Assembly: GCF_042676065.1 (NCBI RefSeq)
Contig: NZ_JBHTJO010000002.1
Span: 186,001-250,000 of the forward strand
Length of the DNA: 64,000 nt
From: Methyloligella solikamskensis
Lineage (GTDB): Bacteria; Pseudomonadota; Alphaproteobacteria; Rhizobiales; Methyloligellaceae
Direction of reading: 5' to 3'
Shown here: one piece after another, positions 16,235 through 25,357 of the stretch
Layout of the letters: each line of letters opens with the position of its first letter
How positions within the stretch are numbered: the stretch's first letter is position 1
Made by a program: the position numbers and the translations under genes
The notes under the pieces: generated by a model
What the model saw: the letters and a program-made list of their open reading frames with translations, nothing else
What the model was told of the DNA's origin: nothing
Databases searched by the model: none

Positions 16235-17428
16235 ATGTCGGCCCTCTTTCCGACCTACGCGCGCTCCGAGCTTTCGTTCGAGCGCGGTGAAGGGGCCTGG
16301 CTCTTCACGGAGAAAGGCGAACGCTACCTCGATTTCGGTTCGGGCGTGGCGGTGACGGCGCTCGGCCACAGCCATCCCCATCTCGTTGAGGCGCTGAAAG
16401 CCCAGGCCGAGAAGGTCTGGCACGTCTCCAACCTGCATCAGATCCCGGACCAGGAACGCCTCGCCGAACGGCTCTGCAAGGCGAGCTTCGCCGACCGCGT
16501 GTTCTTCGCCAATTCTGGCGCCGAGGCCAATGAGGCCGCCATCAAGCTGGCGCGGCGCTACCACTACGCCAAGGGCCATCCGGAGCGCACCCGGCTGATC
16601 GCCTTCGAAGGCGCTTTCCACGGCCGGACGCTCGCGACGATCGCCGCGGGCGGCCAGGAAAAGCATCTCCAGGGCTTCGGCGAGCCCATGCCCGGCTTCG
16701 ACCGTCTGCCCGCGGGCGACATCGAAGCGGTGAAGGCCGCCGTCACCGACGAGACCGCTGGCATCCTCATCGAGCCCGTGATGGGCGAGGGCGGCGTGCG
16801 CCTGATCGACCCCGGCTTCCTGCGGGATCTTCGCACCCTTTGCGACGAGAAGGGCATCCTTCTGGTGTTCGACGAGGTGCAGACCGGGATGGGCCGCACG
16901 GGCCGGCTCTTCGCTCATGAATGGGCGGGCGTGGAGCCCGACATCATGTCCCTCGCAAAGGGGCTGGGCGGCGGCTTTCCGCTGGGCGCTTGTCTGGCGA
17001 CCGAAGAGGTCGGCAGCACCATGACCCCGGGCACCCATGGCTCGACCTTCGGCGGCAATCCGCTCGCCATGGCCGTCGGCAATGCCGTGCTCGACGTGCT
17101 GCTGGAAGACGGCTTCATGGAGCGCGTCTCGGAGACCGCCCTGCGGTTCCAGCAGCGCCTCGCCGCCATCAAGGATGAGCACAGCGATATTTTCGAAGAG
17201 GTGCGGGGCCAGGGCTTCCTGCTCGGCCTGAAATGCACGTCATCCGTCCCCAATGGCGATCTGGTAAAGGCGCTTGCCGCGCAGCATCTTCTCACCGTCC
17301 AGGCCGGCGACAATGTCGTGCGGCTCCTGCCGCCCCTGATCATCGGCGACGCCGAGATCGATGCGGCCTGCGAGAAGATCGAAGCCGCCTGCAAGACCGT
17401 CGCGCCCGCCACCGCGGCGACGGCCTAG
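16235..17428 (+). CDS. argD: Acetylornithine aminotransferase
   Basis: PLP enzyme that makes N-acetylornithine from N-acetylglutamate semialdehyde in arginine synthesis. GSGVAVTALGHSHP, FFANSGAEANEAAIKLAR (phosphate-binding), FHGRTLATIA, FDEVQTGMGRTG and SLAKGLGGGFPLGA, with the Schiff-base Lys near 241, are all present. ATG 16235 follows GAGGG and gives MSALFPTYARSE, 397 residues, normal length; a frame open back to 16052 crosses the terminator and is not coding. argF follows after 35 bases. The terminator just upstream may make expression conditional. Confidence 0.95.
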   Translation: MSALFPTYARSELSFERGEGAWLFTEKGERYLDFGSGVAVTALGHSHPHLVEALKAQAEKVWHVSNLHQIPDQERLAERLCKASFADRVFFANSGAEANEAAIKLARRYHYAKGHPERTRLIAFEGAFHGRTLATIAAGGQEKHLQGFGEPMPGFDRLPAGDIEAVKAAVTDETAGILIEPVMGEGGVRLIDPGFLRDLRTLCDEKGILLVFDEVQTGMGRTGRLFAHEWAGVEPDIMSLAKGLGGGFPLGACLATEEVGSTMTPGTHGSTFGGNPLAMAVGNAVLDVLLEDGFMERVSETALRFQQRLAAIKDEHSDIFEEVRGQGFLLGLKCTSSVPNGDLVKALAAQHLLTVQAGDNVVRLLPPLIIGDAEIDAACEKIEAACKTVAPATAATA

Positions 17429-17463
17429 CGGCAGCCAGAGAGCAAGAGACCTTAGGCCGAAAG

Positions 17464-18447
17464 ATGCAAAAAGCGACCAGCCAAGCCAGCCATTCGAGTC
17501 CGCAGCCAGGGCAGATGAGCGCCGTACGTCACTTCCTGGATATCGACGACTTCGATACCGTGACTTTGAAGGGCATCATCGCCCACGCCCACGAGATGAA
17601 GGCGGAGCGCAAAAGCGATCTTGCCCCGCTTCTGCCGGGCGCCGTGCTGGCCATGATCTTCGAGAAGCCCTCCACCCGGACCCGCGTTTCCTTTGAGGTC
17701 GCGATCCACGAGCTGGGCGGCAAGGCCGTCGTGCTCAATCCGAACGAGATGCAGCTCGGCCGCGGCGAGACCATCGCCGACACGGCCAAGGTGCTCTCCC
17801 GCTACGTCGATGCCATCATGCTCCGCACCGGTCCTCATGAGACGCTGCTGGAGCTGGCCGAGAATGCCGACGTGCCGGTCATCAATGGGCTCACCGGCCG
17901 TACCCACCCGTGCCAGATCATGGCGGACATCATGACTTACGAGGAGCAGAAGGGCTCCATCGAAGGCGCCACCATCGCCTGGGTGGGCGATGCCAACAAC
18001 GTGGCCGCCTCCTGGATCCACGCCGCGGCCCGCTTCGGCTTTACCCTGAAGATCGCAGCGCCCAAGGAATATCCGCCGGCCGATGAGTTCGTCGCCTTCG
18101 CCAAGTCAGAGAACGCCGATGTCATCGTCACCGAGGACCCGGAAGAGGCGGCCAAAGACGCCGATTGCATCGTCACCGATGTCTGGGTTTCCATGGGCGA
18201 TGCGGACGCCGATCAGCGCAAAAAACTGCTTCGCCCCTATCAGGTGAACGCCGCCCTGATGGAAAAAGCGAAATCAGACGCCATATTCATGCATTGCCTG
18301 CCCGCCCATCGCGACGACGAGGTGACCGCAGAGGTCATCGACGGTCCGCGATCCGTGGTCTGGGACGAGGCGGAAAACCGGCTCCATGCGCAAAAGGCGA
18401 TCCTCGCCTGGTGCCTGGAGTCCAAGTCGAAACAACTAGGAGACTGA
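17464..18447 (+). CDS. argF: Ornithine carbamoyltransferase
   Basis: Makes citrulline from ornithine and carbamoyl phosphate. The carbamoyl phosphate loop STRTRVSFE is near residue 69, and the ornithine-side motif HCLPAHRDDEV is near 277. From ATG 17464 the protein has 327 residues; the inner ATG at 17515 (MSAVRHFLDIDD) gives 310, closer to the family norm, and the first 17 residues (KATSQASHSSPQ) look unconserved. No strong ribosome site separates the two. It lies between argD and hslO, a gene order common in alphaproteobacteria. Confidence 0.93.
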   Translation: MQKATSQASHSSPQPGQMSAVRHFLDIDDFDTVTLKGIIAHAHEMKAERKSDLAPLLPGAVLAMIFEKPSTRTRVSFEVAIHELGGKAVVLNPNEMQLGRGETIADTAKVLSRYVDAIMLRTGPHETLLELAENADVPVINGLTGRTHPCQIMADIMTYEEQKGSIEGATIAWVGDANNVAASWIHAAARFGFTLKIAAPKEYPPADEFVAFAKSENADVIVTEDPEEAAKDADCIVTDVWVSMGDADADQRKKLLRPYQVNAALMEKAKSDAIFMHCLPAHRDDEVTAEVIDGPRSVVWDEAENRLHAQKAILAWCLESKSKQLGD

Positions 18448-18449
18448 CG

Positions 18450-19406
18450 ATGGCTGGGCCATCTCAGGAGATGGCCGAGCTGGTCATCCCCAAAGACGAT
18501 CTCGCGCTCCCCTTTCAGGCGGAGCTGTCCCATGTGACCGGTCGGCTGGTGAAGCTCGGCCCCACAGTGGACGACATCCTCTCGCGCCACGACTATCCCG
18601 AGCCCGTCTCGGAGCTGCTGGGCGAGGCGGTGGCGCTTGCTGCGCTTCTGGGCGCTGCGCTGAAATTCGAAGGCAAGTTCATCCTCCAGGCCTCGACCGA
18701 CGGGCCCGTGGATCTGCTGGTGGCGGATTACCAGACGCCGGGCCAGCTGCGCGCCTATGCCCGCTTCGACAAGGAGCAGGTCGACGCGCTCGGCACCGAC
18801 GGCGTTGATTCCGCGACCCTTCTCGGCAATGGCCACTTCGCCATGACCATCGATCGCGGCCCCGACATGGAGCGCTATCAGGGCATCGTGCCGCTGGAGG
18901 GCGAGACCTTAAGTGAGGCGGCGGATATCTATTTCCGCCAGTCCGAGCAGCTTCCGACCTTCCTGAAGCTCGTCACGGCCAAGCATTACCAGGGCGAGGA
19001 CAAGAGCTGGAGCTGGCGCGCCGGCGGCCTTCTTGTCCAGAAGCTGACCACCGAGGGTGGCCTGGCGTCGGAGGCCGATGAGGCGGCGGAAGACGAAGAC
19101 TGGAACCGAGCGAGGCTGCTGGCCGAGACGGTGGAGGACCACGAGCTCCTCGATCCCACGCTCGCGGCCGAGCGTCTGCTCTACCGGCTCTTCCACGAGG
19201 AACGCGTGCGGGCGTATTCGCCCCTGCCGCTCGACCCCTATTGCAGCTGCTCCCGCGACCGCATCGAGAACATCCTCACGAACTTCACCGACGAGGAGGT
19301 CGAGGATATGACGGTCGACAACGAGATCGAGGTCACCTGCGAGTTCTGCAACAAGCAGTACAGCTTCGATCCGGCGGAGATAAACGCCAAGCGCAAGCCG
19401 AACTAG
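18450..19406 (+). CDS. hslO: Redox-switched chaperone Hsp33
   Basis: Cytosolic holdase that becomes active when oxidants release its zinc. The zinc-binding cysteines CSC (about 264-266) and CEFC (about 297-300) are intact, with the FTDEEVEDM linker segment between them. 318 residues. TAGGAGA lies 6 bases before the ATG, itself 2 bases after the argF stop. It is convergent with argE: both stop codons lie in the same CTAG at 19403-19406. Confidence 0.95.
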   Translation: MAGPSQEMAELVIPKDDLALPFQAELSHVTGRLVKLGPTVDDILSRHDYPEPVSELLGEAVALAALLGAALKFEGKFILQASTDGPVDLLVADYQTPGQLRAYARFDKEQVDALGTDGVDSATLLGNGHFAMTIDRGPDMERYQGIVPLEGETLSEAADIYFRQSEQLPTFLKLVTAKHYQGEDKSWSWRAGGLLVQKLTTEGGLASEADEAAEDEDWNRARLLAETVEDHELLDPTLAAERLLYRLFHEERVRAYSPLPLDPYCSCSRDRIENILTNFTDEEVEDMTVDNEIEVTCEFCNKQYSFDPAEINAKRKPN

Positions 19407-20596
19407 GCTGAAAGCCTATCTTTCAGCTTGCCGAGAAACGTCATGCAGGCGTCGAGCTGATCGACGCTGACGAACTCGTCCGGCGCGTGGGCCTGGGAGA
19501 TGCTCCCGGGCCCGCACACCACCGACGCGCAGCCGGTCTGCTCGAACAGCCCTGCCTCCGTGCTGAAGGAGACAGCGTGAGGCGCATTGAGCCCCGTGAG
19601 GCTGAGGGCCAGCGCCACCGCCTCGGAGTTCGCCGCCGCCTGCAGACCGGGTACATGCACCTGGCGCGCCGTCTCGATCCCGGTTTCTTCTGAGACAGCG
19701 TGCATCTTCGGCAGCAGCGTCTTCTCGGCATAAGCCTGAAGCTTCCCCGGAATGGCGTCGGCGCCGTCTTCCGGCAGGCTCCGCATCAGCCATTGGAATT
19801 GGCAGCTCGCAGGCACGATGTTGCTGGCCGTGCCGCCTTCGATCGTGCCGACCTCCGCCGTGGTGCGCGGCGGATCGAACCGATCGTCCCGGTGCTCCTT
19901 GGCGATCTCCTCCACCAGCCGTTCGATCTCCATGATCAGCGCGGCGGCGTAGCGGATGGCGTTCAAGCCCTTGTCCGGCTCGCTGGAATGGACCGAGAGC
20001 CCGGTCACCGTGGTGGTGAGCACATCGATCTGCTTGTGGGCGTCGACGACTTCCATCGTTGTCGGCTCCCCGACGATGGCGATGCGCGGCATAGGCAGGT
20101 TCTTCCCCAACCGCTCGATCATCGGCCGCACGCCGACACAGCCGATCTCCTCGTCGTAGGACAGAACGATATGGATCGGTTCTTTGAGGTCGGCGGCGAC
20201 GAAGCTGGGCACGCTTGCCAGAACGCAAGCCACGAACCCCTTCATGTCGCAGGTCCCGCGGCCATAGAGCCTGCCGTCCCGCGCGGTGAGGGTGAACGGG
20301 TCTGAGCTCCAGCTCTGGCCCGTCACCGGCACGCAATCCGTATGGGCTGAGAGCGCAATCCCGCTCTTATTGACTGGACCGATGGTAGCGACGAGCCCGG
20401 CCTTCTTGCCGTCCTCCGTCGGCACGCGCGTCGAGGCAACCCCGTGCTGGCCGAGGTAGTCCTCCACGAAACCGATCAGCGGCAGATTCGACTTCGCGCT
20501 CGTCGTGTCGAAGGCGACGAGCTTTCCCAGCAGCGCTTTATGATCGGGGGCGTCGGACAAGAGGGAGCCTCGGCTATCGTGATAGATCGCCGGCAC
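19403..20596 (-). CDS. argE: Acetylornithine deacetylase
   Basis: M20-family zinc amidohydrolase that frees ornithine from N-acetylornithine. The metal-site segments are SAHTDCVPV, GRGTCDMKGFVA and SYDEEIGCVG. 397 residues. The start at 20596 (MPAIYHDSRG) adds about 17 residues before the conserved DHKALLGKLVAFDTTS; a TTG inside (LSDAPDH) is an alternative. It faces argD-argF-hslO, so three arginine genes sit together. A DapE-like substrate is the main alternative, but the overall sequence fits ArgE better. Confidence 0.9.
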   Translation of the reverse strand: MPAIYHDSRGSLLSDAPDHKALLGKLVAFDTTSAKSNLPLIGFVEDYLGQHGVASTRVPTEDGKKAGLVATIGPVNKSGIALSAHTDCVPVTGQSWSSDPFTLTARDGRLYGRGTCDMKGFVACVLASVPSFVAADLKEPIHIVLSYDEEIGCVGVRPMIERLGKNLPMPRIAIVGEPTTMEVVDAHKQIDVLTTTVTGLSVHSSEPDKGLNAIRYAAALIMEIERLVEEIAKEHRDDRFDPPRTTAEVGTIEGGTASNIVPASCQFQWLMRSLPEDGADAIPGKLQAYAEKTLLPKMHAVSEETGIETARQVHVPGLQAAANSEAVALALSLTGLNAPHAVSFSTEAGLFEQTGCASVVCGPGSISQAHAPDEFVSVDQLDACMTFLGKLKDRLSA

Positions 20597-20647
20597 GATA
20601 GCCCGGTTTCGGTGAAATTACCGTTGGTCTTTCGGGGTATTCCGCGC

Positions 20648-21838
20648 CTAAACCGCGGCGATTCCCTTCTTCAGATCGCCGATCAGATCGCCCGCATCTT
20701 CCAGCCCGATGGAAAGCCGAACCGTGCGGTCGAAGATGCCCGCTTCGGCGCGTGCCTCCGGCGTCAGCCGCTGATGGGTGGTCGTCGCCGGATGGGTGAT
20801 CAGGCTCTTCGCATCGCCGAGATTGTTCGAGATCTTGAAGATCGATAGGGCGTTGATGAAGCGGAAGGCCTCGTCCTTGCCGCCCATGACCTCCAGCGCC
20901 ACCATGGGCCCGCCAGACGCCATCTGCTTCTTGGCGAGGTCGTGTTGCGGATGATCCGTCCGCCCCGGATAGAACACGCGGCTGATCTTCTCCTCGCCGG
21001 CCAGGAAGTCGGCGATCTTGCCGGCCGTTTCCACTTGGCGCTCAACGCGGAGCGGCATGGTCTCCAACCCTTTGAGCAGCACCCAGGCATTGAACGGGCT
21101 CAAGGACGGCCCCGTATGCTTCAGGAAGGTGTGCAGCGTGTCGTCGATGTAATCCTTCCGGCCCAGCACGACGCCGCCGAGGCAGCGCCCCTGACCGTCG
21201 ATATGCTTGGTCGCCGAATAGACGACGATGTCGGCGCCGAGCTCTAGGGGCCGCTGCAGCATGGGCGTGGCGAATACATTGTCGACCACCACCTGCGCGC
21301 CGACCTTGTGGGCGATCTTGCAGACCGCCTCGATATCGACGAGGTCGAGCACCGGATTGGTCGGCGTTTCGAAGAACAACGCCTTGGTCTCGGGCCGCAT
21401 GGCTTTCTCCCACTGGTCGAGGTCCGCGCCGTCAACCAGCGTGCACTCCACGCCGTAGCGCGGCAGAAGGTCCGAGACGATGTAGAGACAGCTGCCGAAC
21501 AGCGCCTTCGCCGCCACGATATGGTCGCCAGCCTTCAGGAAGGAGAGCAGGGAGGAGGAGACCGCCGCCATGCCGCTCGCCATGCCGTGGGCCGCCTCGG
21601 CGCCCTCGAGCGCCGCGATCCGGTCTTCGAACATGGAGACAGTCGGGTTGGCGTAGCGGCTATAGACATAGCCGTCATCCTCGCCCTTGAAACGGGCCTC
21701 GGCGACTTCCGCGCTGTCGTACACATAGCCGGAATTGAGGAAGATCGCTTCCGACGTCTCGCCGAATTGGCTTCGCCGCGTGCCCTCATGCACCAGGGTG
21801 GTCGCCATCTTCCAGTCTTTGGTCTCTTCCGCCGCCAT
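20648..21838 (-). CDS. metZ: O-succinylhomoserine sulfhydrylase
   Basis: PLP enzyme of the Cys/Met metabolism family that makes homocysteine from O-succinylhomoserine and sulfide. YSRYANPTVSMFEDRIAALE, GMAAVSS, DNVFATP and the Schiff-base segment YSATKHIDGQGRCLGG are present. 396 residues. GGAGG lies 8 bases before the ATG. A SAM-II riboswitch and terminator precede it, so it should be switched off when S-adenosylmethionine is plentiful. It uses sulfide that the cys operon at 56652-63651 can supply. Cystathionine gamma-synthase is the alternative activity in this family. Confidence 0.93.
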   Translation of the reverse strand: MAAEETKDWKMATTLVHEGTRRSQFGETSEAIFLNSGYVYDSAEVAEARFKGEDDGYVYSRYANPTVSMFEDRIAALEGAEAAHGMASGMAAVSSSLLSFLKAGDHIVAAKALFGSCLYIVSDLLPRYGVECTLVDGADLDQWEKAMRPETKALFFETPTNPVLDLVDIEAVCKIAHKVGAQVVVDNVFATPMLQRPLELGADIVVYSATKHIDGQGRCLGGVVLGRKDYIDDTLHTFLKHTGPSLSPFNAWVLLKGLETMPLRVERQVETAGKIADFLAGEEKISRVFYPGRTDHPQHDLAKKQMASGGPMVALEVMGGKDEAFRFINALSIFKISNNLGDAKSLITHPATTTHQRLTPEARAEAGIFDRTVRLSIGLEDAGDLIGDLKKGIAAV

Positions 21839-21876
21839 GGCGACACCTCCATCTCGCGCGCCCGAAAATCGGACAC

Positions 21877-21916
21877 AAAAAAACCCGGGCTCAGGCTGGC
21901 CGCCAAAGAACCGGGT
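21877..21916 (-). terminator. Riboswitch-controlled terminator before metZ
   Basis: On the minus strand ACCCGG and CCGGGT form a stem, followed by a run of seven T. It lies between the SAM-II aptamer and the metZ ribosome site. A second hairpin, GGCGGG..CCCGCC, sits between aptamer and terminator. Confidence 0.85.
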
Positions 21917-21942
21917 GAACGGCGGGGGCTTCCCGCCACGGC

Positions 21943-21998
21943 CCTTTTAGCGACTTGTTTTACGTGGCTGCAAGCCGGCCGGCCAAATCACCACGAAG
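21943..21998 (-). promoter_or_regulatory. SAM-II riboswitch aptamer
   Basis: Minus strand: CGTGG (P1) TGATTTGGCC, then CTTGCAG, CCACG (P1'), TAAAACAAG, TCGCTAAAAGG. This matches the SAM-II (metA) consensus, including the TGATTT loop, the GTCGCTAAAA end and the pseudoknot pairing CTTG with CAAG. SAM-II occurs mainly in alphaproteobacteria upstream of metA, metX, metZ and related genes. Here it precedes metZ by about 105 bases. Confidence 0.93.
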
Positions 21999-22042
21999 GC
22001 TGCGATTTAAAGCGCGCGGAATGCGGGGCGTCAAGTAGGCGC

Positions 22043-22495
22043 TTATACCCGCGGCAGCACGGGCTTGCGGTAATAGACCACCCGCTCCGTCTCCTGAAAT
22101 CCGAGCGCCTGGTGCATGCCTTGCGAGGTCGTGTTGCCCAAGAGCACGTCCGAGGCGAGCTCCGTGACGCCCTTCAGCCCGGCCCAGCTCTCCACCGCCT
22201 GGACGAGTTCGCGCGCCACGCCCTTGCCGCGCCAGTCCGGCGCCACATAGATCCCTTCCAGGAAGGCAATCGGAGGCTGCCCGCACCCATTCACGTGGTC
22301 GTAGCGGAGCGCCACCTCGGCAAACCCCACCGCCTCGCCCTCACGCGTCTTGGCGATGAAGGCGGCGGAATCCTCGCTCTCCATCACGGAGAAGGCCTGG
22401 GCGCGGTTCTCCTCATCCGTATGGTCGGGCCAAAGCTGAAGCCGCAAGGGGAGCCAGGCCCCGAAATCTTCCGGGCTGCATCTGTCGATCTGCAT
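22043..22495 (-). CDS. AAC(6')-type GNAT acetyltransferase
   Basis: A 150-residue GNAT protein. The opening MQIDRCSPEDFGAWLPLRLQ, LWPD, FLEGIYVAPDWRGKGVAREL (acetyl-CoA loop), ELASD and HQALGFQETERVVYYRK line up closely with chromosomal aminoglycoside 6'-N-acetyltransferases of the AAC(6')-I group. Whether it modifies drugs or another amine is unknown, and many chromosomal homologues are silent. I start at ATG 22495; longer readings run into the divergent dCTP deaminase gene. It has no operon partner. The metZ riboswitch leader begins about 40 bp downstream. Confidence 0.82.
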   Translation of the reverse strand: MQIDRCSPEDFGAWLPLRLQLWPDHTDEENRAQAFSVMESEDSAAFIAKTREGEAVGFAEVALRYDHVNGCGQPPIAFLEGIYVAPDWRGKGVARELVQAVESWAGLKGVTELASDVLLGNTTSQGMHQALGFQETERVVYYRKPVLPRV

Positions 22496-22619
22496 GTTGG
22501 ACTTATACGCTATTGTGAATCCGGGGGAGAAGCTGGGTGAGCACGTGACTCTGCCATAAAGCGGTGTCACGAAGCTTGCCAGAACCGATAAACTGCCTTT
22601 GGACACCCTATTCTGACCC

Positions 22620-23789
22620 ATGCAGGCCGCCGACACCATATCGCCAAAGCCCGCCGACGACGGCAAGACTGCCCTGTCGCGCGCCGGTGTGCTCCCGGCC
22701 CAGGCCCTGCGGGCCTTGATCAAGCAGGGCGAGATCGCCTCCGACGTCGAAGACATCACTGAAGCCCAGATCCAGCCGGCGAGCCTCGATCTCCGCCTTG
22801 GCAAGACCGCCTATCGCATCCGCGCCAGCTTCCTGCCCGGCGGCAAGTCGACCGTGCGGGAAAAGCTCGACAAGTTCGCCTTCCACGAAATCGACCTCAC
22901 CCAGGGCGCGGTGCTGGAGACGGGTTGCGTCTATCTCGTGCCCCTCCAGGAGAAGCTGGACCTCCGGGCGACCATCGCCGCCTTCGCCAATCCGAAAAGC
23001 TCCACCGGCCGGCTCGACGTGTTCACTCGCTTAATCGGCGACCGCCAGGTTAGCTTCGATGCGCTTGAGGAAGGCTATTCCGGGCCGCTCTATGCGGAGA
23101 TCTGCCCGCGCAGCTTCTCCATCAAGGTGCGCACCGGCTCGCGCCTGAACCAGATCCGCTTCCGCCGCCGCGGCAGCCAGCCGTCTCAGGCCGACGAACG
23201 CCCGGGCCGGGTCGGCGACCGTGCGCTCAAAGAGCTGCACACGGATCTCGGTCTGGTGGAGGGCGAAGCCGCCATCCGCGAAGGGCTGAACCTCTCCATC
23301 AATCTCGCCCCGGCCTCCGGCGCGAAGCTGATCGGCTATCGCGCCCGCCGCTATGCCGGCGTGGTCGATATGGATCGCATCGGCGAATACGAGGTCGGCC
23401 AATTCTGGGAGGCTGTCGAGCCCGACGCTGACCGTCGCCTCGTCCTCGATCCTCACGAGTTTTACATCCTGGCCTCGAAAGAGAGCGTCGCCGTGCCGCC
23501 CGGCTATGTGGCGGAGATGGCGCCCTTCGATCCGCTGATTGGCGAATACCGCGTCCACTACGCCGGCTTCTTCGACCCCGGGTTCGGCTACTCCGAAGGC
23601 GGCAGCCCCGGCGCCAAGGCCGTGCTCGAGGTCCGCAGCCTCGACATCCCCTTCATTCTGGATGACGGCCAGATCGTCGGCCGCCTGGTCTACGACCGGC
23701 TCACAGAGCAGCCCGACACCCTCTACGGCCAGGGCATCGGCTCCAACTACCAGGGCCAGGGCCTGAAGCTCTCGAAGCATTTCAAGTAG
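22620..23789 (+). CDS. dcd: dCTP deaminase, long bacterial form
   Basis: Deaminates dCTP to dUTP, feeding thymidylate synthesis. The 389-residue chain is about twice the usual 190 and fits the long family with two dUTPase-like folds in one chain (N-terminal half to about 190, C-terminal half from about 215). QIQPASLDLRLG, NPKSSTGRLDVFTR and YSGPLYAEICPRSF are seen in the first half; EFYILASKESVAVPPGYVAE and VLEVRSLDIPFILDDGQIVG in the second, which parallel the same elements. ATG 22620 is preceded by no clear ribosome site. It is divergent from the acetyltransferase gene. Confidence 0.88.
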   Translation: MQAADTISPKPADDGKTALSRAGVLPAQALRALIKQGEIASDVEDITEAQIQPASLDLRLGKTAYRIRASFLPGGKSTVREKLDKFAFHEIDLTQGAVLETGCVYLVPLQEKLDLRATIAAFANPKSSTGRLDVFTRLIGDRQVSFDALEEGYSGPLYAEICPRSFSIKVRTGSRLNQIRFRRRGSQPSQADERPGRVGDRALKELHTDLGLVEGEAAIREGLNLSINLAPASGAKLIGYRARRYAGVVDMDRIGEYEVGQFWEAVEPDADRRLVLDPHEFYILASKESVAVPPGYVAEMAPFDPLIGEYRVHYAGFFDPGFGYSEGGSPGAKAVLEVRSLDIPFILDDGQIVGRLVYDRLTEQPDTLYGQGIGSNYQGQGLKLSKHFK

Positions 23790-23876
23790 GGCAGACGCCG
23801 AAGGAGCTATGTTCCACCTCCCGCCGTTCTCTGCCATAACCGTTGGCGGGGCATAAAAACGGGCAGGGGGAGCCGC

Positions 23877-25238
23877 ATGCAATCCATCACTTCCGCGCTG
23901 GAGTGGATCCAGGGCATCGTCTGGGGCGTGCCCATGCTGGTGCTGCTCCTCGGTGTCGGCCTCTACCTCACAGTTGGCCTGCGCTTCCGCACCATCACCA
24001 ACATTCCCGGCGCGTTCGCCATGCTCTGGAAAGGGCGGCACCGCGAAGGCGATGGCGAGATCACGCCGTTCAACGCGCTGATGACGTCGCTCGCCGCCAC
24101 CATCGGCACGGGCAATATTGCGGGCGTCGCAACGGCCATCTTCCTGGGCGGGCCCGGCGCTGTCTTCTGGATGTGGATGACCGCCCTGGTCGGCATGGCC
24201 ACCAAATATTCCGAAGCCGTCCTCGCCGTGCGCTACCGGGAGAGAGACGAGCGCGGCCAGTATGTCGGCGGTCCGATGTACTACATCCGCAACGGACTCG
24301 GCGCCCGCTGGGGCTGGCTCGCCTTCCTGTTTGCGCTCTTCGCCAGCGTGGCCGGCTTCGGCATCGGCAACACGGTCCAGGCCAACTCCGTCGCCGACGC
24401 GCTGGAAGCCTCCTTCGGCGTTCCCCATTGGCTGACCGGTCTGGTGCTCGTTGCACTGGTCGGCGCAGTGCTCATCGGCGGCATCCAGCGCATCGCTAAT
24501 GTGGCCGGCGCGCTCGTCCCGATCATGGCCATCTCCTACATCGCCGCAGGCATTCTCGTTCTCATCGTGAATGTCGACGCGATCCCCGACGCCTTCATCA
24601 TGATCTTCGGCGATGCCTTCTCGGCGACAGCCGCGACCGGCGGCTTCGCCGGCGCCACAGTCTGGGCCGCTATCCAGTTCGGCGTGGCCCGGGGCGTCTT
24701 CTCAAACGAGGCCGGCCTCGGCTCCGCGCCAATCGCCCATGCTGCGGCCGAATGCAAAGGTCCGGTGAGCCAGGGTGTGGTCGCCATGCTCGGCACATTC
24801 ATCGACACGATCCTGGTCTGCAGTTTCACCGCCTTGGTGATCCTCACCTCCGGCGCATGGGACAGCGGCGAGACCGGCGCGGAGCTGACCGGCCGCGCCT
24901 TCGAGTTGGCCCTGCCGGGCTTCGGCAACACCATCACGGCGATCGCGCTCGCCGTCTTCGCCTTCACCACCATGCTGGGCTGGAGCTATTACTGTGAGCG
25001 CTCCCTGCAATATCTCTTCGGGGTGCGCGCGATCCTGCCCTTCCGCATCGTCTGGTGCGCCGCCCCGCTGGTTGGCGCCACCGTCAATCTCGGCATCGTT
25101 TGGCTTCTGGCCGACGTGCTGAACGCGATGATGGCGATCCCGAACCTGATCGCGCTGGCGCTCCTGAGTCCGGTCGTCTTCAAGCTCAGCCGGGAGTTCT
25201 TCCGGACGCGCGGAGAGTCAGAGAACAATCCGTTTTGA
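23877..25238 (+). CDS. Alanine/glycine:sodium symporter, AGCS family
   Basis: Inner-membrane amino acid:Na+ (or H+) symporter of about 11 helices. Family hallmarks are TIGTGNIAGVATAIFLGGPG, ATKYSEAVLAVRYRE, GGPMYYIRNGL and VFSNEAGLGSAPIAHAAA. 453 residues, normal. GGGGGAG precedes the ATG by 5 bases. It stands alone between the dCTP deaminase gene and a palindromic repeat. D- or L-alanine or glycine are the likely substrates, which cannot be decided here. Confidence 0.92.
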   Translation: MQSITSALEWIQGIVWGVPMLVLLLGVGLYLTVGLRFRTITNIPGAFAMLWKGRHREGDGEITPFNALMTSLAATIGTGNIAGVATAIFLGGPGAVFWMWMTALVGMATKYSEAVLAVRYRERDERGQYVGGPMYYIRNGLGARWGWLAFLFALFASVAGFGIGNTVQANSVADALEASFGVPHWLTGLVLVALVGAVLIGGIQRIANVAGALVPIMAISYIAAGILVLIVNVDAIPDAFIMIFGDAFSATAATGGFAGATVWAAIQFGVARGVFSNEAGLGSAPIAHAAAECKGPVSQGVVAMLGTFIDTILVCSFTALVILTSGAWDSGETGAELTGRAFELALPGFGNTITAIALAVFAFTTMLGWSYYCERSLQYLFGVRAILPFRIVWCAAPLVGATVNLGIVWLLADVLNAMMAIPNLIALALLSPVVFKLSREFFRTRGESENNPF

Positions 25239-25272
25239 GGGTGGAATGAGCCGGCACCGAGCTTCCTTCGAG

Positions 25273-25339
25273 GCTCGGTCGTCATCCTGAGGTGCCCGCG
25301 AAGCGGGCCTCGAAGGACGACCGAGCACCTCAGGATGAC
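25273..25339. repeat. Large intergenic palindrome
   Basis: GTCATCCTGAGGTGC (25281-25295) and GCACCTCAGGATGAC (25325-25339) are exact inverse copies. Overlapping them, GCTCGGTCGTC pairs with GACGACCGAGC, so two alternative folds compete. The inner CCCGCGAAGCGGG is a third hairpin. It lies between the convergent symporter and radical SAM genes and could act as a two-way transcript end. Confidence 0.75.
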
Positions 25340-25357
25340 GCAGTCCGAGGCAGATAA

